Shown in pieces: positions 48,522 to 60,375 of a stretch of DNA of 64,000 bases. Below the pieces are notes generated by a model. It made no database searches, had not been told where the DNA came from, and saw only the letters and a list, made by a program, of their open reading frames with translations. The DNA is from Blastocrithidia nonstop (Eukaryota > Euglenozoa > Kinetoplastea > Trypanosomatida > Trypanosomatidae), in assembly GCA_028554745.1 (NCBI GenBank), contig JAQOTN010000048.1, positions 434,001 to 498,000 on the forward strand. Direction: 5' to 3'. Both the position numbers and the translations under genes were made by a program. Positions within the stretch are counted from its first letter, which is position 1, and each line of letters starts with the position of its first letter.

Positions 48522-50582
48522 ATGACAACTGCATGTACTGGCACTCATGTGCATAAAAGACATGTGAGGATTGAAATGAATGCACGTGACACTCGTTATC
48601 ATGTTGTTCGCTGCGCTGCCAAAAAACTTGGCTGATGCGTTGACAATGGTGATCGAGTTGACATCCCATAGTAATTTTATGGTGTGCAACTTAAACAAAA
48701 CGTTGAAGATAGTAATTATTGCACTAATCAAAATAGCGATTAATGTTGCAATTATAATACTGATCTTTCTAACGTGAGTAATAGGCAAGAAAAAATCTAT
48801 AATGGCGGATATCATGTATTCAAAAATAATACTCCGACAAACAGAGATGTACGTAGCAAACACCTAATACATCAAAAGCAAATATTGCAAATTATTTGAC
48901 TTGATAAGAGTGTAGTCAGTGCACGAGTGCGATCGTTGTCTTCGTGGCAGTGCATTAATCATTTTGTCGGTATGCATGTCATCGCACGCAAAGCCACACT
49001 ATTCAAGCGCTTGACAAAGCTTATTACTTTGTGCTAGAGTAGTTTAAAAAAAGAGACGGAAGACAAGAAATCGTTACTTCAATTGCGTAATGCGTTAGTT
49101 TCAATGACACCAAAAAGCTTTTCGTCAGTGTCTGACCTATCTGCGCTAATCTATTACGTTGACTCCTTGAAAAAAAAAGGTTAACGCAAATACTTTATAG
49201 TTAAGCCCAATAAAGGATGTGAAGGACGTGGAATACGTATTGTGTCTGATCCACTAACCTACTTGCAATCACCACTTGCAAAAAATCACGAAGAGTATGT
49301 TATTCAGTAATATATTGACAAACCTCTGCTTATTAACAAGCATAAATTTGACATACGCTTGTACGTTGTAGTTACGTCTGTAATGTCAAATACAACAAAA
49401 AATTTACTTTGTAAAGACTGCAAAGATGTCGATAGCTAACAAAATAGTATTAAAGATAATAGTAGTAATGTAAGTGGAAGTGTAAATTTTATTGCCAATA
49501 ATCGGAGCAGTTAGCACAAATAAGTTTAGCGACTGAGATAACTTGATGGAGTGTAATTGTACGTTCATAGTGAAGGTCTTGTACGTATTTGCACCGAACG
49601 CTACTCGCTTCCTTCTGAGGAAAATATTGATTGCGTAAATATGCACTTGAGCAACTCGTCGGTCAATAAGCACTCTGCAAATTACTTTATTGCTGATACT
49701 TCCAATCACTCTTAATGTTGAAATGATAATTTGTAATTAGAATAAGTGTATGATAACAATTATAACATTGATAAGAGCAAGGCTATGGACGGATTTAAGC
49801 GTGACTTGGCATTTCTTTAAAACTACATCAATGCTAATTATGAAATACTAACTGATAAGTAAAAATTAGAGGAGTACTAAAATGAGGACATGCATTAATT
49901 ACACTTAAAAAAATTATAAAAATAAAAGCAAAGTATGTATAAAAAGTATTAGTCATAATAGTGTACTTTCACTAAACCAAGTGTTTGGTAAATTGTACGT
50001 GATCGAATTTATAAGTGCATTGTGTTGACCATACTGTCCGGAGTTGACGTACTTCGACGAGAATTCACAACAACTAGGGCAAGTCAACTAGCTAAGGGTA
50101 TTACACATGGCTGCTTTGAACTACTGGGCTTCGACATTTTGCTGTTAGAATAAAATCTGTAGCCTGTGTTAATGGAAGTCAACCACTCACCTTCACTATT
50201 TTGTGATAGCGATCTTGATTTTACTATCAAGTAAAAAGTTATTCGAGATACGCTAACCCTGATAGCATCTACGTTTTGTACTGGCAATAATTACAATGAC
50301 TAAAACCCTTGTGATAGATAGCAAAGCAGACATAATAGCTAAATTTGTGTAAACTAACAAAATATTGGTGCTAATGGTTTAGCACAAAATAGTGAAAGTT
50401 TGGACAACAGTAATACTCAAACAAACGGCACGACATATAAATCTGTAACGCAAAAGATGGGCTTTGCTCAATTACTACCAAATAAACATCACAAACATAG
50501 CAATCCTTCTTATTAGCAAATACTACGCCTATGTAAAAGATTGAATTAAAAAAATATTCAATAATTACTAATTACAAAGTAA
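48522..50582 (+). CDS. Tubulin-tyrosine-ligase-like (TTLL) enzyme, polyglutamylase type
   Basis: ATP-grasp ligase that adds amino acids, usually Glu chains, to tubulin tails in flagella. About 686 residues. Family motifs in order: KYFIVKPNKGCEGRGIRIVS (ATP-binding, from residue about 223), YVIQEYIDKPLLINKHKFDI then RLYVVV (about 265-295), LYVHSEGLVRICTERYSLPS, and the C-terminal FELLGFDILLLEENLEPVLM then EVNHSPSLF (Glu about residue 552). The order matches TTLL proteins, while Asn/Ser inserts lengthen the loops. Glu of VIQEYI is TAA, and many loop residues are TAA/TAG/TGA. The end is ambiguous between TAA codons at 50547, 50562 and 50580; the last was chosen. Specific TTLL number not assigned. 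Confidence 0.86.
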
Positions 50583-50906
50583 AAATAAAATTTACTATGT
50601 TTATTGGTGTGCATTGAACCACTGTACTACTTCTTTTCCTATTGCATAACGCTAGTACATGTTTCGTTTATTATTGATAAATTTACATATTTCAATGATG
50701 ATAATTAAATTTTTTTTGAACTAACAAATATAATTATATTATTATAAATAGATAAATATTTAAAAAGTAGTTTTAACAAACTTCTAAAAATAAAAAAAGA
50801 TATTTATAATCGTAATAGTCACAATAAATATCAATTAAATCAACTGACTGACTCGTATACTAGCATTTATAGAAACATATAAATATACACACATATAACC
50901 TACACA
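50583..50906. other. A/T-rich spacer
   Basis: Low-GC spacer with no gene seen. Confidence 0.5.
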
Positions 50907-51860
50907 ATGTCAACTTGTTCTCTACCCGTCATTGACGTTTCTCCTTTGTACACATAAAACAAAGATGCTGCGCGAGATGTGGCTCGGCAACTTGATGATG
51001 CTTGCCGTGTCTGGGGATTTTTCTACATTACTGGGCATGGTATCAGCAAAGAGCGAGTTGCTGCTTTAACTGAAATGGCACACAAATTATTCGACTCACC
51101 AATGGAGTAGAAAATGAAAATTGATATCACCAAATCATCAAATCACCGCGGCTACGGTGCACCGGCTACCGAGCAGCTCGACCCTACAAACCCAAAAGAT
51201 TGGAAGTAGACGTTCGACATGGGTTGTGATTTACCACTGGATCATCCTGCAGTCAAAGCAGGCAAACCTCTACGTGGACCTAACCGGCACCCTAACATTC
51301 CTGGTTGGAAGGAGCTGATGGATACACATTATGCAGATATGCAACAATTGGCACTATTACTGCTGCGTGCACTTGCTATTGCTATTGGCACAAATGAAAA
51401 CTTCTTTGTTGATAAATTTATTGAGCCACTGAGCGTCTTTCGCATGATTCACTATCCTGCTTTACCGAATGAAAACGGTAGAGTAGTATGTGGTGATCAC
51501 ACCGATTATGGTATTATCACATTACTTTATCAAGATAAAGTTGGTGGATTGCAGGTGCGCAACTTATAAGGCGAGTGAATGGATGCACCACCTGTAGAGG
51601 GAAGTTACGTTGTGAATATTGGTGATATGATGGCGATGTGAAGCAATGACCGGTACAAGAGCACCCATCACCGTGTCCTCAATCCAGGAGTAGATCGTAT
51701 CTCTATGCCATTTTTCTGTGAACCAAATCCTGAAACAATTATTTCATGCTTGCCTAACTGCTATGATGAAAGCCACCCGAAGAAATACGAAGATGTGCGT
51801 GCGTCTGATTGGTTGTCCAAACGTTTCGCACAAACATATGAATATCGAAAAGCAATATAA
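50907..51860 (+). CDS. 2-oxoglutarate/Fe(II)-dependent dioxygenase (isopenicillin-N-synthase-like)
   Basis: 317 residues, the usual length. The N-terminal DIOX_N block is present (LPVIDVSPLY, CRVWGFFYITGHGISKERV). The catalytic 2OG-Fe(II) fold carries His198 and Asp200 (CGDHTDYGIITLLYQD), His255 (KSTHHRVLN) and the Arg264-x-Ser266 pair that binds 2-oxoglutarate (DRISMPFF), so it looks active. The substrate cannot be told; related enzymes act on diverse small molecules. Four reassigned codons sit at well-conserved family positions: DWK-Glu-TFDMG (TAG 51207-51209), NL-Glu-GE (TAA), GE-Trp-MDAPP (TGA 51576-51578) and M-Trp-SNDRYKS (TGA 51639-51641). It ends at TAA 51858-51860. Confidence 0.93.
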
Positions 51861-53016
51861 GTATATTAAGAAATTAACCAATTTAAATATTGTTTTTATA
51901 TTTATTAACACAACAATTTATATAAATTTTATTCTAATATAATTTTGTTCTTTTTTAATTTAGATAAATGTTGATCATTTTGCCAAAACATTTTTGGTTC
52001 TAAGCAGTTTTTTACTATAGTTTTTACGTCCTTTTTTACATAAATTTTTTCATGATTTTTATAACCTTCCCCTATCCTTCTTTTCAACTATATTTTTACT
52101 TCGTTGACACTATAATTATAGTTTTATTTAATCAAAATTATCAACCAAATTTGATCATTGCTTGCTTATTTGACGTTTATGTAAATTTTTTTTAATTAAT
52201 TCTAATGTTGACAACGACACTTCCCAATAATTTAATTTTTTTTTTTAAATAGAATTTCAATTTGAGTGACAAGTGAATTAGCAATGTTGACGTGATGGCA
52301 GTTATTGTATGAAGTAGCAGACTCTTTACTTAAAACCCAATTTGTTCATTCAACTCAATAATTTTTTTATACTTCTTTAAATGTTGACAATATAACTTTA
52401 GTTGACTATAATGTTTTGTTATTTTTATTTTTTTTTAGTAAAAATTTTTTTAGTGGACATGCACTTTTTCTCTGACAATTTGAGTAAAAGGTGTATAACT
52501 GTAAGTATAGAAAAAATTTAGTAAAACTTTGCTATGCGGCAACAATATATTTCGTCCTTTAAACTCTTGTAGGTGTAAATCAAGTTTATAATTTACACGA
52601 TGTGATAAATTAGTGTTATATATATATATATATATATATTCATACATTTTAATCGTATATCTATTACCTTTGAAAAAATGGGGAAAAAACTAGTATTTGA
52701 TTATTTTATTTACTTCATATGTTCATTTTTTTAACAATAATTTTTCTCACGTTATTGTATTTTTGATGAGAATGTAGTGATAACAAGTAAATTATCAAAC
52801 TCGTACTACGTAGATAGCTGATTTTTGATAAGGCTTTAGAAAATTTAAGCACTGAACAATCAAAATTAATAATTTGTTGGTTTTTTTTTCCGCATACACA
52901 ACTATTTTCATAAAAAGGTAAATTTGCTTCTCAGCTTCGTAAGTGTTTTATAAAAAGATTATTCAAAGTTGTTTCTCTACTTTTTGATTTTGAAATATTT
53001 TTTTTCCAGTCACATC
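51861..53016. other. A/T-rich spacer with TA microsatellite and a strong splice-acceptor motif
   Basis: About 1.2 kb of low-GC DNA. It holds a (TA)n run at 52618-52638 and a T-rich tract ending in AG (about 52237-52251) followed by an ATG at 52284, whose frame looks open for about 110 codons but cannot be confirmed. The last 30 bases are a pyrimidine tract ending TTTTTCCAG (AG at 53008-53009) eight bases before the RIO1 start. Confidence 0.55.
52989..53009 (+). promoter_or_regulatory. Putative trans-splice acceptor of RIO1
   Basis: A pyrimidine-rich stretch closing with TTTTTCCAG and then TCACATC and the ATG at 53017. This is the clearest acceptor-like site in the window and supports the chosen RIO1 start. 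Confidence 0.55.
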
Positions 53017-54930
53017 ATGTTTAAACAGCATTTCGACGAGGATGAGGATTTGCTGCAGTATATGGTGCCTGGCAGCACTCTACGGGATATTTGCACCGGA
53101 GAAGAAGAGTATGATGGTGATGACATTTAGTGTGCAAAAGTTCATTAATAATTCAACGCGGATTTGTACTACGACGCAATGTATGACACAAACGATGTCT
53201 CATAGTCCACGTTAGCGTAGTTGAACAAAGATGGGAGTGGTGTCGTAGGCAGTGCATCTCACGCAAATGCACAAGGTGCGAGCAGCTCTTTAGCAAAGTT
53301 TCAACCTGCTCAACACAAGCACAGTAATGCCAAAGTCTTGAATAAGATAAAGCTGGATCAGATGAGTGTGTTTGGCAAGGTTAAAAAATAATCTTATGTG
53401 TGTGGTTTTAACAATAATAGCAATAATAATGGTGATAACATTAATAAGATTGATGTAAATAGCTACAAGAATGACAAGTATGACTTACAGAGATAGACTA
53501 AAAAAGTTGATCGCTCGTAACGTGCCACCGTTGAGAACGTGCTAGACCCACGTACACGTCTCATCTTGTACAAATTAGTTAACACGGGTATATTACGATA
53601 AATTAATGGGTGTGTGTCTACCGGAAAGGAGGCTAATGTCTATTACGCAGTTTGCGCCGATGGCAGTGATGCGGCACTTAAGATATTCAAGACATCCATC
53701 CTAGTCTTTCGTGACAGAGATCAATACGTCAATGGCGAGTTTCGCTTTCAGCGTTATTGTAAGAGTAATCCGCGAAAGATGGTTCGCACCTGAGCGGAGA
53801 AGTAGGCACGCAATTTGTGTCGTCTGCAGTAAGGTGGAGTATTAGCTCCTGCGGTAAAGTTGTTACGGCAGCATGTGTTGGTGATGTAGTTTCTCGGCGA
53901 GGATGGCTGGCCTGCACCACGGCTCAAGTAAGTTCGCTTCCCATCGTTTGCCACGTTAGATGGGTGCTATCTTGACCTGTGTGCTACAATGCGAAAGATG
54001 TACGCACGGTGCAAGTTAATTCATGGTGACTTATCCTAGTACAATTTACTGCTGTTTCGTGGACGTGTCGTTGTCATAGATGTCTCCCAATCCGTGTAAA
54101 GCGATCACCCACGTGCAATGGATTTCCTACGACGTGATATTGTCAACATTCACGCCTTCTTCCGCGCACAAGGACATCATTCACTCTTATCACACCAATA
54201 GCTGTTTTACTTTATCACTGCACCTTCCGCCAGTGATGGCTGACAGCGGTGCACCGGAGGCGACAATACCGATGAACTCATAGCCTACCTGAAATAGCTA
54301 CGTCAGCGACTCGTGTAAATGAAGAAAGTTGATGCTACGCAAGGTGATGCGAATACCTCGTAAACAACATCGCAGCAGTAGCTTATTGACGAACAGGTGT
54401 TTTTGCACATCCCTGTACCACGCACACTGAACTAGTTTTCTGATGAAAAAGTGCTAAACGCCTAAATGGTGCCGTTTGTCAATGAGATGACCGGACGTGT
54501 AAATCACATGTAGAGTGTGAAAAAAAAGCAGCATGCAGAGCATGTGCATAACAAGCCGTGCAATAGCAAAAATGTACCCTCTACAAAGAACAATTGCAAG
54601 CAATAACAACTACAGCAACACTTAGCAGTAAAACAATAATAGCATATTGACGCCAGTAGCAGTGTGAATGGTAGTGATCACGATGATGAAAGCGATGATG
54701 TAGAGAAAGACAATAGTGAAGAAGACAGCAACGATAGATAGAAGATCAAAAGGACATCAAAAAACAAACCTCTGCCTGTTTCACAAATGTCAAAGGAGGA
54801 GAGAAAAGCTCACAAGAAGGCGGTAAAAGAGGCAAATCGTTAGCGTCGTGTACAAAAGAAGCAACGACAGCAGCATGGGCATCGTAGTACGCACCAAAAA
54901 AATGCATAGTAACATTATCAGTAGCAATAA
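53017..54930 (+). CDS. RIOK1: RIO1 atypical protein kinase
   Basis: Kinase/ATPase required for late maturation of the small ribosomal subunit. About 637 residues with an N-terminal acidic stretch, the kinase fold from residue about 180, and the C-terminal Lys/Arg tail ([18 protein letters not shown]) found in RIO1 proteins. Motifs: phosphate loop [15 protein letters not shown] (about 198-212), ATP Lys in ALKIFKTS, catalytic loop LIHGDLSEYNLL (Asp about 338) and metal loop [20 protein letters not shown] (Asp about 355). Three conserved Glu are stop triplets: WAEKEARNL (TAG), DLSEYN (TAG 54037-54039) and SQSVESDHP (TAA 54097-54099); the Trp of RTWAEKE is TGA 53791-53793. It ends at tandem TAA TAA (54928-54933) after a Glu-rich stretch, though an earlier TAG TAA at 54907 could be the end. 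Confidence 0.93.
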
Positions 54931-55380
54931 TAAAAGTAATTGTATACTTATATATGAAACTTCTTTTATAAAAGTTGTAAACGACGAGAAATAATAATAT
55001 TACTTTTGTAGGTTTGTATTTTTAATATAGTGTTTATATAATGTTGTAATATTGCTTAAAATAATAATATTAATAATAATAACTATTATAATCTTAAATT
55101 TCCTTTTTGCAACTATTAACAACAAATCTAAATTGCCTTAAGTATTTTTGATTTTTGTTTGTCGTTTCATTAAATAAAGTTGTTATTGCACTTCTACTAT
55201 ATGTATTACTTTTATTCCATATAATCTCAATCATATATTCTATTATTATTTTTGCTACCTATTTCTAAATTGTAACTTAAACTATTTATTTATTTATTTT
55301 TTTTGTAATTGCACAAATAACTAAATATATTATAAAATAATCAACCACATAGGTAATATAATTTTGAAAGCACGTTAATA
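54931..55380. other. A/T-rich spacer
   Basis: Low-GC, A/T-rich spacer. No gene seen. Confidence 0.5.
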
Positions 55381-56148
55381 ATGTTTTCCTATTCGTATCG
55401 TCGACACATTTATTCGTTGTTGTCACGAACAACACTAGGCGTTGAGGCGTTACAGAAAACCAAGCAGGAAATGCAGCAATTGTCAAAGTCCAAGCGCAAG
55501 AATGTATTAGTTAATTTTTTAACTCACAAACGACCTATCGACACACTTGCCATAAACGTGGACGACAAATTTGCGAAATAATTACATTGATCATTTAACT
55601 ATGTCAAGCACTTTTGTACGCTGTGTTTGTGTGCTCCAGTGTTGTACTACTTGCTCACAGGGAGAGCATAGCCCACGTATTACTGCTGTGTAGGTACAGG
55701 TTTCGTTTCACTTGAAACGTACAATGATGTAATGTAACACGCAATACCTCGTTGACTGCAAGCTTGTGGGCAGCTGATGCTATTTGTGCTTTTTTACGAT
55801 CTCAGCGTGTATATTCGTTACCCATTTTTTGCACGTGTGCTTGCACCTGCATATCGTCGATTGCATCTTGTAAATGTAATTCCAAAATAAAGTGCATCAC
55901 TATATAATGTCAACCGTCTCCGTAATAATCAAAGAGCTGTAAACATAAAACGCACAGTTAATAATACTCGTGATGAAGGTATTATTGTTAAAACTAATAA
56001 TAGTACGGCACAAATGCACAATAAGAAAAGCAACTCATTTAGTTCACCAACTGTCAAAACAAAATTTGGGCAACCTATGAATAAAGTACGAAAAGCTATT
56101 GTCAAATCATCTGATCACCCGTTTGGTGTGGTGTCAAAGCACAAATAA
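55381..56148 (+). CDS. Two-span membrane protein, family unknown
   Basis: 255 residues from MFSYSYRRHIYSLLSRTTLG. A basic N-terminus with Arg/Ser content (possibly a mitochondrial presequence) is followed by a soluble helix (QKTKQEMQQLSKSKRKNVLV). Two hydrophobic stretches lie at about residues 73-92 (FCTLCLCAPVLYYLLTG) and 126-150 (ACGQLMLFVLFYDLSVYI), and the C-terminal 100 residues are strongly basic (NNQRAVNIKRTVNNTRDEGI). TAA at 55579 is read as Glu because conserved-looking sequence continues. No family is recognised; an inner mitochondrial membrane protein is a guess. It ends at TAA 56146-56148. Confidence 0.7.
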
Positions 56149-56541
56149 AACACACCTAAATATTTTTTCGCCAAAATTTGTCTACTGTACACTGCATTTT
56201 CTTTAAAAAAATTTTATTGTGTATTTTTTTTTAACGTGTAGCACATCACCACCTTTTTCTCTTTCTTAATACAGTCAATTGACAATTTTGCTGATTTACA
56301 AAATTATACTTTTTCCTATCAAACTTTTGATTAATTATTTTTATTTCTTTCTTCTTTATTGTACGTTGATAACATAGTCTACAAACATTAACTATATTTA
56401 GTAATATTATTCTACTTTCATTAATTTATTATTATTGTTGTCAATTGTAATTAGATACAGCGACCTTTCTTTTTTATTTCCTTGTTTGTGAGAGAGTGTT
56501 TGTGCTCATCATTTATTCTAATAATCGATTGTACAGTTACA
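56149..56541. other. A/T-rich spacer
   Basis: Low-GC, T/C-rich spacer with no gene seen. GTACAG sits just before the next ATG. Confidence 0.5.
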
Positions 56542-59505
56542 ATGAATTTTGCTATCCCACCTCATCTGTATTCGTAGATATATCGAGTACCCCGTCAAAC
56601 GCCTTAGGCCAAACCGTTACAAATCGATAACATCTACGAAAATTAGACCGCATTGCAAGACCCATCACCGCCGGTGTCGTCAAGGTAGCAGTCTTACTAC
56701 TTGTCACGGCAGCAACAACCGCAGCAACAACCACAGCCACCACCACAACAACAACAACAACAACAATTTAGACAACAATCGTATGGGCAATCAGGCTACT
56801 CATCTTAGCAACAGTTCAACTCACCATCACAGGAAGGGCTAATTTCTGCCACTCCGTCCTTCTCTGCGCAATATGCACATTCATAGCAGCAACAACAGCA
56901 ATAGCAACAGCAGCAATATTTTTAGTCATACGCACAGCAGCAGCCGCAGTATGCTCAATCTTAGCTATACTCTCAAGGGTACAGCTAATCGCGTAACAAC
57001 TCAACTGTGTCTAGTGAAACTCGATACATGTCACCCATGGACTTTGAACCACCTAGCGCGTCACGTACACCATCTGTTCACCCTAGCTATGTTCGTCTCT
57101 ACTAGATTCGACTGAAAACGTAGTACACAAAGGACATCATTGTGAACGACTCGGTTCCTCGACTAACACCCGCACAGATATAATACGATCTTTCCCTCTA
57201 TCCTCCATCGCCAAATCACATCTTCACGGTCAATCGATCTACCGTGCTACCAACGTTTAACAAACTTCCGGCATCTGCCTAAATCGCAAACACACTTCAC
57301 TTACCACTGGGTGTACACTTCCGGCCCTTCGCCAACCCAGCAGTCTAGCAGGTTCACTTTGAGCAGTACGGTGTCGATATCATTCGGTGTGAGCACTGCT
57401 CGGCGTTTATTAATCCATTCACCATGTTCATTGAAAATGGCAAAAAATGGCAGTGTATTTTGTGTCGTTGCGTCAATACAGTGAAGCAGCGTCAATACTA
57501 CTGTCCACTTAACGTTCAGACCAACTTGCGATAAGACATCTTACAACACCCGTAGCTCACCAACTGCAGCGTGGACATGTTCGCCACAAAGAACTACTCC
57601 AAATCACCACCACGTCGTCCTATTTATCTCATGTTGCTGGATTGTAGCTTCCCTGCTGTTCGATCGGGTTTACTCCGCTCCACCTGCAATGGCGCACTGT
57701 AGGCGCTGGAGAAGATGAAAGATGAGGAACTCATGTACATGGCGGTTGTCGCCTTTGACGCGTCGGTTTACTTCTTCAATGTGTCACCGATGAAGAGTGC
57801 ACCGGAGATGGTGGCGGCACCGGACTTGGTTAATGACATTGGTATCGTCAACGACGCATTTCGTCTGGATAAGATTGAACTGCCGTGTGAACCTAAAGAT
57901 CTCATCGTGCCCGTAAAGGCGGCCTATCATCATTTCAAGTAAATCTTTGAGAAGCTGCCTAACATGTTTGCCAAGACAACCGAGGTAGATTGTGCCTTTG
58001 GTCCAGCACTAACGGCGGCAATGTCGCTGTTAACCGAGTATGGTGGTAAGATTATCACCACACTGGCAACACTGCCCAATGTAGGATAAGGTAAACTGAA
58101 AATACGTGTCAATAACGCAAAGTAGATCAGCGCATCTAAGTAGCACACCTACTGTCTACCAGCGATTGATTGGTACAAGGAGCGTGGATTGGTGTGTAGC
58201 AAGACGTACGTTTCGGTGGACATTATCACCAACTGTACTCGTGATATTGATCTTGCCTCAATTGCCCCACTGGCACGACTTACCTCTGGCACCATCTACA
58301 ACGCCTCCTCACTTGACCCGAGCGACGTCGCGGACGAGGTAGAACACCTACTGACACGATTTATGGCATTTGAGTCCGTCATGCGTATTCGTAGCTCTCG
58401 CGGATTGTAAGTGACGAACGTGTACGGACACTGTCATGTAACGTAGAAAAACTTAATGGTGCTCGCCGTGAGCAGCGAGGATGCAACGTACAGTTTTGAA
58501 TTTAAGCTCACGCCATCGTTCAAGGGCAAGTTTGCCTATGTGCAGTTCGCGGTAGTCTACACCTCGCGCAATCGGTAAAAAATTTTCCGCATTCACACGA
58601 TACAGTTTCCCGTGGTAGAGAGTCTAGGTGAGGTGATTAACTCGGCAAACTCCATCGGTGTCGCTGCCTTCTTGAGTAAAATATGTATTGATAAATGCAG
58701 CACCATGTCATTTGCATAGGCGTGTCGGTAGACCTCAAAGAAAATGTAAATTAGCTTCACAAATGCGTTGAATGAGGCCAGACAGCAGTATTTCACCTCT
58801 CGTGCGGGTTGCTTGTACGTTCCATAGAGTATGAAGTACATACCACAAATCCTCAGTGGGTTTTATCGATCGACCGCCGTAGGCGGGGCATTCCCATCGG
58901 GCATCTCACTTGATGAACGTGTAGCAATGATGGCACGTGTAGTGACGAGCTCGCCAGAGAGTATGTTGGCTTACTACCTGGGTTGAACCTTTGAGGTGTT
59001 TTAGCCATCGACGGATGTCAACACACTGCCGTCACTTACCTTGTCGTCGTCACGATTTATAAATAAGGATGGTATTGTGCTAATCAATCTTGGCTTTGCA
59101 ATTGTGTTGTTTTGTGGAGTTGAAACACACCCGTTGGTGTTGCAGACTTTTGGCCTAAACAAGTTAGTAGAAGATGCCAAGAGATCTATGGCAAAGAACA
59201 AGAATTCATCTGGACAAAATGGCAATCCGGCATCAACGTTAGCGCCATAGATTTCTTCTGATGTTATTCCGTAGTAGCTGATTAAGCTGCGAACACGCGT
59301 AGAGGAGCTTATTTTGTCACAAAAGCAGTTTAACAAGCCTGCGGGTTGTGTGAAGCTGTAGATTTGTGCATAGATGAACAAAACCTTGTAGAATAGCATC
59401 ATTCGCATGACGATCTAGGATTTATATGAACAGAAATTAATGTCATATAGTAGTATTCTGCAAGATCTATGGACAAAACTGGCGAATAATTCTAAGAAAA
59501 AGTAA
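56542..59505 (+). CDS. SEC24: SEC24, COPII coat cargo adaptor
   Basis: About 987 residues, typical for SEC24, which packages cargo into COPII vesicles at the ER. The N-terminal 190 residues are Gln/Pro-rich and disordered, as in the family. The zinc finger C-x2-C-x18-C-x2-C is at residues 283-308 (CEHCSAFINPFTMFIENGKK and WQCILC). The trunk domain follows (PPRRPIYLMLLDCSFPAVRS, MAVVAFDASVYFFNV, TTEVDCAFGPALTAAMSLLT), then the beta-sandwich and helical regions and a C-terminal gelsolin-like segment (MSLIATDSA-like runs are absent here; the end is SYSSILQDLWTKL). It is preceded by LYYLPLGVHFRPFANPAVEQ-type sequence, with VEQ using TAG. Reassigned codons occur throughout but are sparse in the trunk. 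It ends at TAA 59503-59505, with another TAA one codon later. Confidence 0.9.
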
Positions 59506-60375
59506 TGTTAACAGAAGACACTTCTATAATTGAATCGCTTGAACAGAATATTTTTTTAATGCTTGTCTTTTTTATATATTTGAAAAGGTATATTTCTTAT
59601 CACAAAAATGAACAACATTTTTTTTCTGACTCTTTTCTTTTCTGTTTTACTAGTTGACATTGTTGTGATCGTACACTTTATACACACTCTTTCATTAGCA
59701 CACGAATGACAATCTTCGCCTCAGAAAAAAACAAAACATTTACGATTAACAACTTAAAGTATTACTTTCTGGAGATATATATTTTTTAAAGTACTTTCGT
59801 TAGCATGCTCTAGAGCTAACGTAGAGAGCTCGATAATATTTGTTAACACTACATTCATTCATTTATTTATTTTATTAATCATATAATTACTTTAAATGGA
59901 CTCTTTTTTTTTTTTAAATTAATCTAAGAAGAACTTTAAGCATTAATTGTAGTTGTTTAGTGAAAGTGCGCCAATACAGTACAGATAAATGAGCTATTGC
60001 TTTATGTCCCTGACCTACAAATATACATGCTCTTGGCAATGTACAAGTACATTAAAAAACAATGTATATATTATTTTATATCACTCAACATATATGCAGA
60101 AGTTAATGCAAGTCCTTCATAGTTACAATTTCATTTTGTAGATTACATGCCTACTACATAAATTATATATTTTTTTCTCTTTGAATAATTATCACATTTT
60201 TGAGTTACTTATTATGAAGGTGTAGAGTAAATACTGAACATATACACACACACACACAATTATTTTTCTGTTACAACTAACATCAAAATATATTGTTACT
60301 AAACATTCAGTACGTGTTTCTGATTTACAAAATACTAATAGTAGTAAAAGGTAACAGCAACGCGTGTTGAAAAAA
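59506..60375. other. A/T-rich spacer, possibly containing the next gene's 5' end
   Basis: Mostly low-GC, with a short (CA)n run at 60244-60258. A local GC rise at about 59960-60030 includes an ATG at 59989, and the frame of the next gene can be read up to that point, but the composition is not convincing for coding. Confidence 0.45.
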
